From Jeotgalibacillus salarius (GTDB lineage: Bacteria; Bacillota; Bacilli; Bacillales; Jeotgalibacillaceae), in assembly GCF_004405125.1 (NCBI RefSeq), contig NZ_SORX01000010.1, positions 28,732 to 92,731 on the forward strand: DNA of 64,000 bases. The letters are read 5' to 3'. Below, piece by piece: positions 61,166-64,000 of this stretch. Under the pieces are notes generated by a model. The model was not told where the DNA came from. It ran no database searches and saw only the letters and a list, made by a program, of their open reading frames with translations. The position numbers were made by a program, and so were the translations under genes. Within the stretch, counting starts at the first letter, position 1. Every line of letters starts with the position of its first letter.

Positions 61166-61897
61166 GTGTGGACGACAGGTCAGATCGCAAAGATGTTTAA
61201 TATATCATTGAGGACTCTCAGGTATTACGATGAGATTGATTTGGTGAAGCCTGGAGCTATTGAAGAGGGCGGTCGCCGGATTTATGGTAGTGCATCCATC
61301 GTGACACTTGAAAAAGTACTGTTACTGAAGAAAATGGATCTTCCACTTGATGAGGTCAGAAGGATTGTTTCAGAGGAATTCTTAGAAGCGATATTGGAGC
61401 GGCATTTGCAGAATTTAAATACACAGTCATTACATATTCAGGATTCAATTGATCATACGGTTTCTTTGAAAAATGAAATTCGCATCACTGGAGACATAGA
61501 TTGGGATAAAATTTTTTCCCTGGTGAAACGTGAGCAGGATCAAGGTGATTGGAGCGAACACTTTTCTGTAGAACAACAAGAAAGTCTGCAGGCAAAACTG
61601 CCGAAATTAAACCAGGATACCGAGACAACAAACAAGTGGATCAGGATTATAAAAAGAATTGAACATTGTCTTAGAAGAGGAGATCTCCCGTCATCAGAAG
61701 AGGGGCAGATTTTAGCGGAAGATATTCGGGTTCTGTCTGATGAATTGTTTAATGGCGATAAGGAACTTGAAGAGAAGTTCTGGGATATCAGAAGATCAGA
61801 AAATGCGTCTTCATCATTAAACTTTTATCCAATCAGAGAAGAGGTATTAATGTTTTTAGAAGAAGTCATGGTCCATCATTTAGCTGTTTCTGAATAG
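61166..61897 (+). CDS. MerR family regulator, 243 aa
   Basis: The GTG start follows GGGGGGAT. The N-terminal HTH (WTTGQIAKMFNISLRTLRYYDEIDLVKPG) is a clear MerR winged helix, and the C-terminal ~150 residues are helical and could bind an effector. No Cys metal motif is visible. It probably activates the CPBP gene through the palindrome between them. Confidence 0.9.
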   Translation: MWTTGQIAKMFNISLRTLRYYDEIDLVKPGAIEEGGRRIYGSASIVTLEKVLLLKKMDLPLDEVRRIVSEEFLEAILERHLQNLNTQSLHIQDSIDHTVSLKNEIRITGDIDWDKIFSLVKREQDQGDWSEHFSVEQQESLQAKLPKLNQDTETTNKWIRIIKRIEHCLRRGDLPSSEEGQILAEDIRVLSDELFNGDKELEEKFWDIRRSENASSSLNFYPIREEVLMFLEEVMVHHLAVSE

Positions 61898-61941
61898 TTT
61901 TATCTGAAGAAAGATGCCTCTGGTTAGATATAATTATAAAT

Positions 61942-61972
61942 AAAGAAGTCAGGCTCGGCCTGACTTCTTTAT
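61942..61972. terminator. Terminator shared by convergent genes
   Basis: AAAGAAGTCAGGC pairs perfectly with GCCTGACTTCTTT around TCG. Confidence 0.9.
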
Positions 61973-61974
61973 CC

Positions 61975-62157
61975 TTACTTATTTCTGTTCTTTTTGTCCT
62001 TATTGACCGCACAACTTGAATTGGTATCAGCATGCAAGCCCAGTTCCTGAGCAAATTCCTCAGTTCTGTTTCTTTTAGCGTCAACCTTCAATTCTTTTGG
62101 CGTTTGAGGAAGAGAATTTTTGTTTTTTGAAGACGTTTGATAATTTGATTTGCTCAC
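61975..62157 (-). CDS. YfhD-like small protein, 60 aa
   Basis: GTG 62157 fits GGAGG with 8 bases spacing. The protein is basic and has KNKNSLPQTPKELKVDAKRN, resembling the LPQ-P-ELK pattern of YfhD, a small protein with spore-associated members. It has two Cys-free halves and one CAV. The match is tentative. Confidence 0.5.
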   Translation of the reverse strand: MSKSNYQTSSKNKNSLPQTPKELKVDAKRNRTEEFAQELGLHADTNSSCAVNKDKKNRNK

Positions 62158-62310
62158 AATAAAACCCTCCTTTGTATCATAAGGTACATTACTATTATGT
62201 ACGGCCGCCCCAATAATATTTATCAAAGTTTAATCCAAAATTTTTCAGCACTGCGCATAAAAATACTCCCTATAAGACATCGTAATGAAAAAGGAGTGGA
62301 GGGATCAAGA

Positions 62311-62571
62311 ATGGGAAAACATTCAGACGAGAGCTGGAAAGAAGATCAGGTGATTATACAGCTTAGTCATTCAGTGGATAATGCAGACGAAGCAGTAGGG
62401 CGGGCACGTACAAACCCTACAGAAGAAAGAATGAATGAAGCTTTTGAAAAGATTGAAAAAGCAGAACGCAGCTGTACGAATGCGATTCAATCAAGAGGAA
62501 ACAGCAAACCGGTACTTGAGCTGCAGGCGAGACTGACAGAAAGCAAAGATAAGCTTAACCAGCTTCATTAA
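62311..62571 (+). CDS. Small helical protein, 86 aa
   Basis: ATG 62311 follows GGAGTGGAGGGA. The product is helical and charged, with HSVDNADEAVGRARTNPTEE and KIEKAERSCTNAIQS. No family was recognised. It may be a spore or envelope-associated helper, but nothing shows this. Confidence 0.55.
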   Translation: MGKHSDESWKEDQVIIQLSHSVDNADEAVGRARTNPTEERMNEAFEKIEKAERSCTNAIQSRGNSKPVLELQARLTESKDKLNQLH

Positions 62572-62602
62572 CTAATTGTGGAGGAAAGAAGGGTCTGTAC
62601 CT

Positions 62603-62746
62603 ATGTGTCCCGCCAAATTAACGATCACAAAGGAAGAAGAAAAATGTCTTCAACAATGGGCAAACCATTCTAAAACAACAACTCACCCTCTTTCTTTAGA
62701 GGAAGAAGCGATCGTCTCAGACATTAAAAAAAAGTCGTTTTATTGA
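62603..62746 (+). pseudogene. N-terminal part of DUF2515 gene cut off by a frameshift
   Basis: AAGGG lies 9 bases before an ATG reading MCPAKLTITKEEEKCLQQWA then LEEEAIVSDIKKK. The frame ends in TGA 62744, overlapping the DUF2515 TTG. One extra A in the poly-A tract at 62725-62732 would fuse it to that frame. It fits the missing family N-terminus. Confidence 0.5.
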
Positions 62747-63690
62747 ATCTCAATAATCTGACCAGAACGGAAGCGTACTATCAATTTTACTGTAAGCATC
62801 CGGAGGTTCACTGGGCACTTCTTGCGCATATGGTGTCTAGAAACGGTGGTTGGAACATGACGGATCTTAAGGGAACCCTTCTTGAACATGTTTTTACTGC
62901 AAGTTCCAGAACAGACTTTTTCAGCTTTTTAGAAAAAGCCAATGCCTTCATTTTTCATGATGCCTACCCGCAGCTGCTGTTATATGAAAGAAGCAAGGAG
63001 GACCATAAAAGCTATATGCACCTGCTTCCGCAATTTGGCGTGTCAGCTTTTATGGTGCCTGTGTGGAAAACATTCCTGGAGCGGCAAAATTCAAAGCTTT
63101 TGACGATCGCACTCATTATAAATGAACAGCATTATATTGAATTACGTCTCATATCGAATGCTTATTACCGCTCGCATGTGTATGAATCATCCATGTTTAA
63201 GTATCAGGAGTTTTTTCATTTGAATCATGTGATTTTTCCATATGAGAAGGAAAAGCGTGTAAAGGTAATCGGCTTGAATGTCAGCCATTTTGCGCCGCTT
63301 GAACAAAGAATTGAGCTTGGAAAGAAATTATATGGCATGCTTTATGACTCTCCGTACCAATTGAAAAAAATTCTTCAATTTGCCCGATGCAAGCCGCATA
63401 CAGGCTCGAGATCGGACTACTGGCCACAGGTGTTTTCTAACCGGCGAGACAAGGGCGTTTTTAGTCCTGTGTTGAATGCAGCATGGAAAAATGAGGAGCA
63501 TCTATATACTGATGAAGATTGGTATAAGGGTGAAGTGCTTCCATACTTTCAGGGAGTCGTTCTGCCTGGGAAATTTGATGTTACCAGGCAATATGCCTGC
63601 ACACTTGCGGTCGTTAGGTCAGGAGCATGTTTGCTGTCTTTGAAAGATAAATTCAAAAAAGAAGGTCATACTAACGGAAAAAAGGAGTGA
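62743..63690 (+). CDS. DUF2515 family protein (YppC-like)
   Basis: The 315-residue frame opens NLNNLTRTEAYYQFYCKHPE and has HWALLAHMVSRNGGWNMTDL, the hallmark of DUF2515 as in Bacillus YppC. It starts at TTG 62743 only by translational coupling, and the family usually has about 45 more N-terminal residues, which are encoded upstream in another frame. Function unknown. The YjzC gene follows at once. Confidence 0.75.
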   Translation: MNLNNLTRTEAYYQFYCKHPEVHWALLAHMVSRNGGWNMTDLKGTLLEHVFTASSRTDFFSFLEKANAFIFHDAYPQLLLYERSKEDHKSYMHLLPQFGVSAFMVPVWKTFLERQNSKLLTIALIINEQHYIELRLISNAYYRSHVYESSMFKYQEFFHLNHVIFPYEKEKRVKVIGLNVSHFAPLEQRIELGKKLYGMLYDSPYQLKKILQFARCKPHTGSRSDYWPQVFSNRRDKGVFSPVLNAAWKNEEHLYTDEDWYKGEVLPYFQGVVLPGKFDVTRQYACTLAVVRSGACLLSLKDKFKKEGHTNGKKE

Positions 63691-63695
63691 AAAAC

Positions 63696-63875
63696 ATGGG
63701 GCAAAACCATCAGTTTAAGCCCGGTCAGAAAGCGCCGAATAATGGCTATTACGTTGAGATTGGCGAGACAGGGAGTACAGTCAACGACCCAAGTCAGATC
63801 AAGCTCAAAGCAGGGGATGAGTTTCCCGATACGAAAAATCAAAATCGAGTTTGGATGCCAAAGCGTAAACCTTGA
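63696..63875 (+). CDS. yjzC: YjzC family protein, 59 aa
   Basis: ATG 63696 follows AAAGGAGTG. The product (MGQNHQFKPGQKAPNNGYYV and KLKAGDEFPDTKNQNRVW) matches the small YjzC family of Bacillales. It is cytosolic with unknown function. A terminator follows after 12 bases. Confidence 0.85.
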   Translation: MGQNHQFKPGQKAPNNGYYVEIGETGSTVNDPSQIKLKAGDEFPDTKNQNRVWMPKRKP

Positions 63876-63887
63876 GGTAAGGAAACC

Positions 63888-63917
63888 AGGACAAGAAATT
63901 TTTTCTTGTCCTTTTTT
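63888..63917 (+). terminator. Terminator of yjzC; intron insertion point
   Basis: AGGACAAGAAA pairs with TTTCTTGTCCT, followed by six Ts. The group II intron begins two bases after. Confidence 0.9.
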
Positions 63918-63918
63918 G

Positions 63919-64000
63919 GTGTGCCCGGCATGGGTAATAACTTGGCGGTGAAAGTCCGCTACAGGCTTGGCAGTAGGAACTGTTAGCTAACGGCAAGGGT
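63919..64000 (+). mobile_element. Group II intron, 5' end (continues beyond window)
   Basis: The sequence begins GTGTGCCCGGCATGGGT and continues GGCGGTGAAAGTCCGCTACA, GGCTTGGCAGTAGGAACTGT and AACGGCAAGGGT, the conserved domain I start of bacterial group II introns. Insertion right behind a terminator T-run recalls class C introns, though the class is not proven. No reverse transcriptase is in the window. Confidence 0.8.

Overview
The window looks like chromosome from a low-to-moderate GC, spore-forming member of the Bacillales, probably in or near Planococcaceae/Caryophanaceae (a Jeotgalibacillus-like organism is a guess). The reasons are strong AGGAGG-type ribosome binding sites, frequent GTG and TTG starts, a yybP-ykoY manganese riboswitch before a TerC exporter, and relatives of Bacillus genes: YtrA/YtrB, YhaQ/YhaP, YndG/H/J, YppC (DUF2515), YjzC, RsbR and a YfhD-like small protein. 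No rRNA, tRNA, CRISPR array, prophage or complete insertion sequence was seen.

Layout. 1-9 kb: the end of an XRE regulator, an AlkC-like DNA glycosylase, a cupredoxin-like lipoprotein, an Ltp-repeat surface protein, DUF1835, several lipoproteins and a PadR-DUF2812 pair. 9-18 kb: a membrane diguanylate cyclase, Mn riboswitch plus TerC, UppP, a metallo-beta-lactamase fold protein, small membrane proteins, a zincin and a double GNAT. 18-25 kb: an ABC exporter, a flavin monooxygenase, a TetR/MFS pair with matching operators, and an ABC-F protein behind an attenuator with a leader peptide. 25-36 kb: an S41 peptidase, DinB and SRPBCC proteins, acetyltransferases, and a five-gene GntR-ABC operon. 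36-44 kb: a type I toxin-antitoxin-like locus, the YndG/H/J trio, Nudix and kinase genes and small lipoproteins. 44-54 kb: RsbR-like STAS protein, PepSY protein, AraC/GyrI regulator, a zincin, and many GNAT, Nudix and nucleotidyltransferase genes. 54-64 kb: more GNAT/Nudix genes, small envelope proteins, a MerR/CPBP pair, a DUF2515 gene split by a frameshift, YjzC, and the 5' end of a group II intron at the right edge.

How it fits together. Most genes stand alone or in pairs and serve stress response, detoxification and envelope upkeep: about ten acetyltransferases, four Nudix hydrolases, AAC(6')- and ANT-like enzymes, an ABC-F ribosome protector, UppP and two drug-type exporters. Several carry visible local control: PadR, TetR, GntR and MerR operators, a riboswitch and an attenuator.

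Features that ordinary gene calling would miss: (1) an approximately 84-bp palindromic repeat family lying just 3' of stop codons; (2) a 47-codon toxin-like gene with a sequestered ribosome binding site and a convergent antisense RNA; (3) a five-unit array of 9-bp boxes with 21-bp spacing; (4) a 15-codon leader peptide laid over an attenuator; (5) five short genes that are broken or possibly broken by stops or frameshifts. All functions are inferred by reading the sequence; no database search was run.
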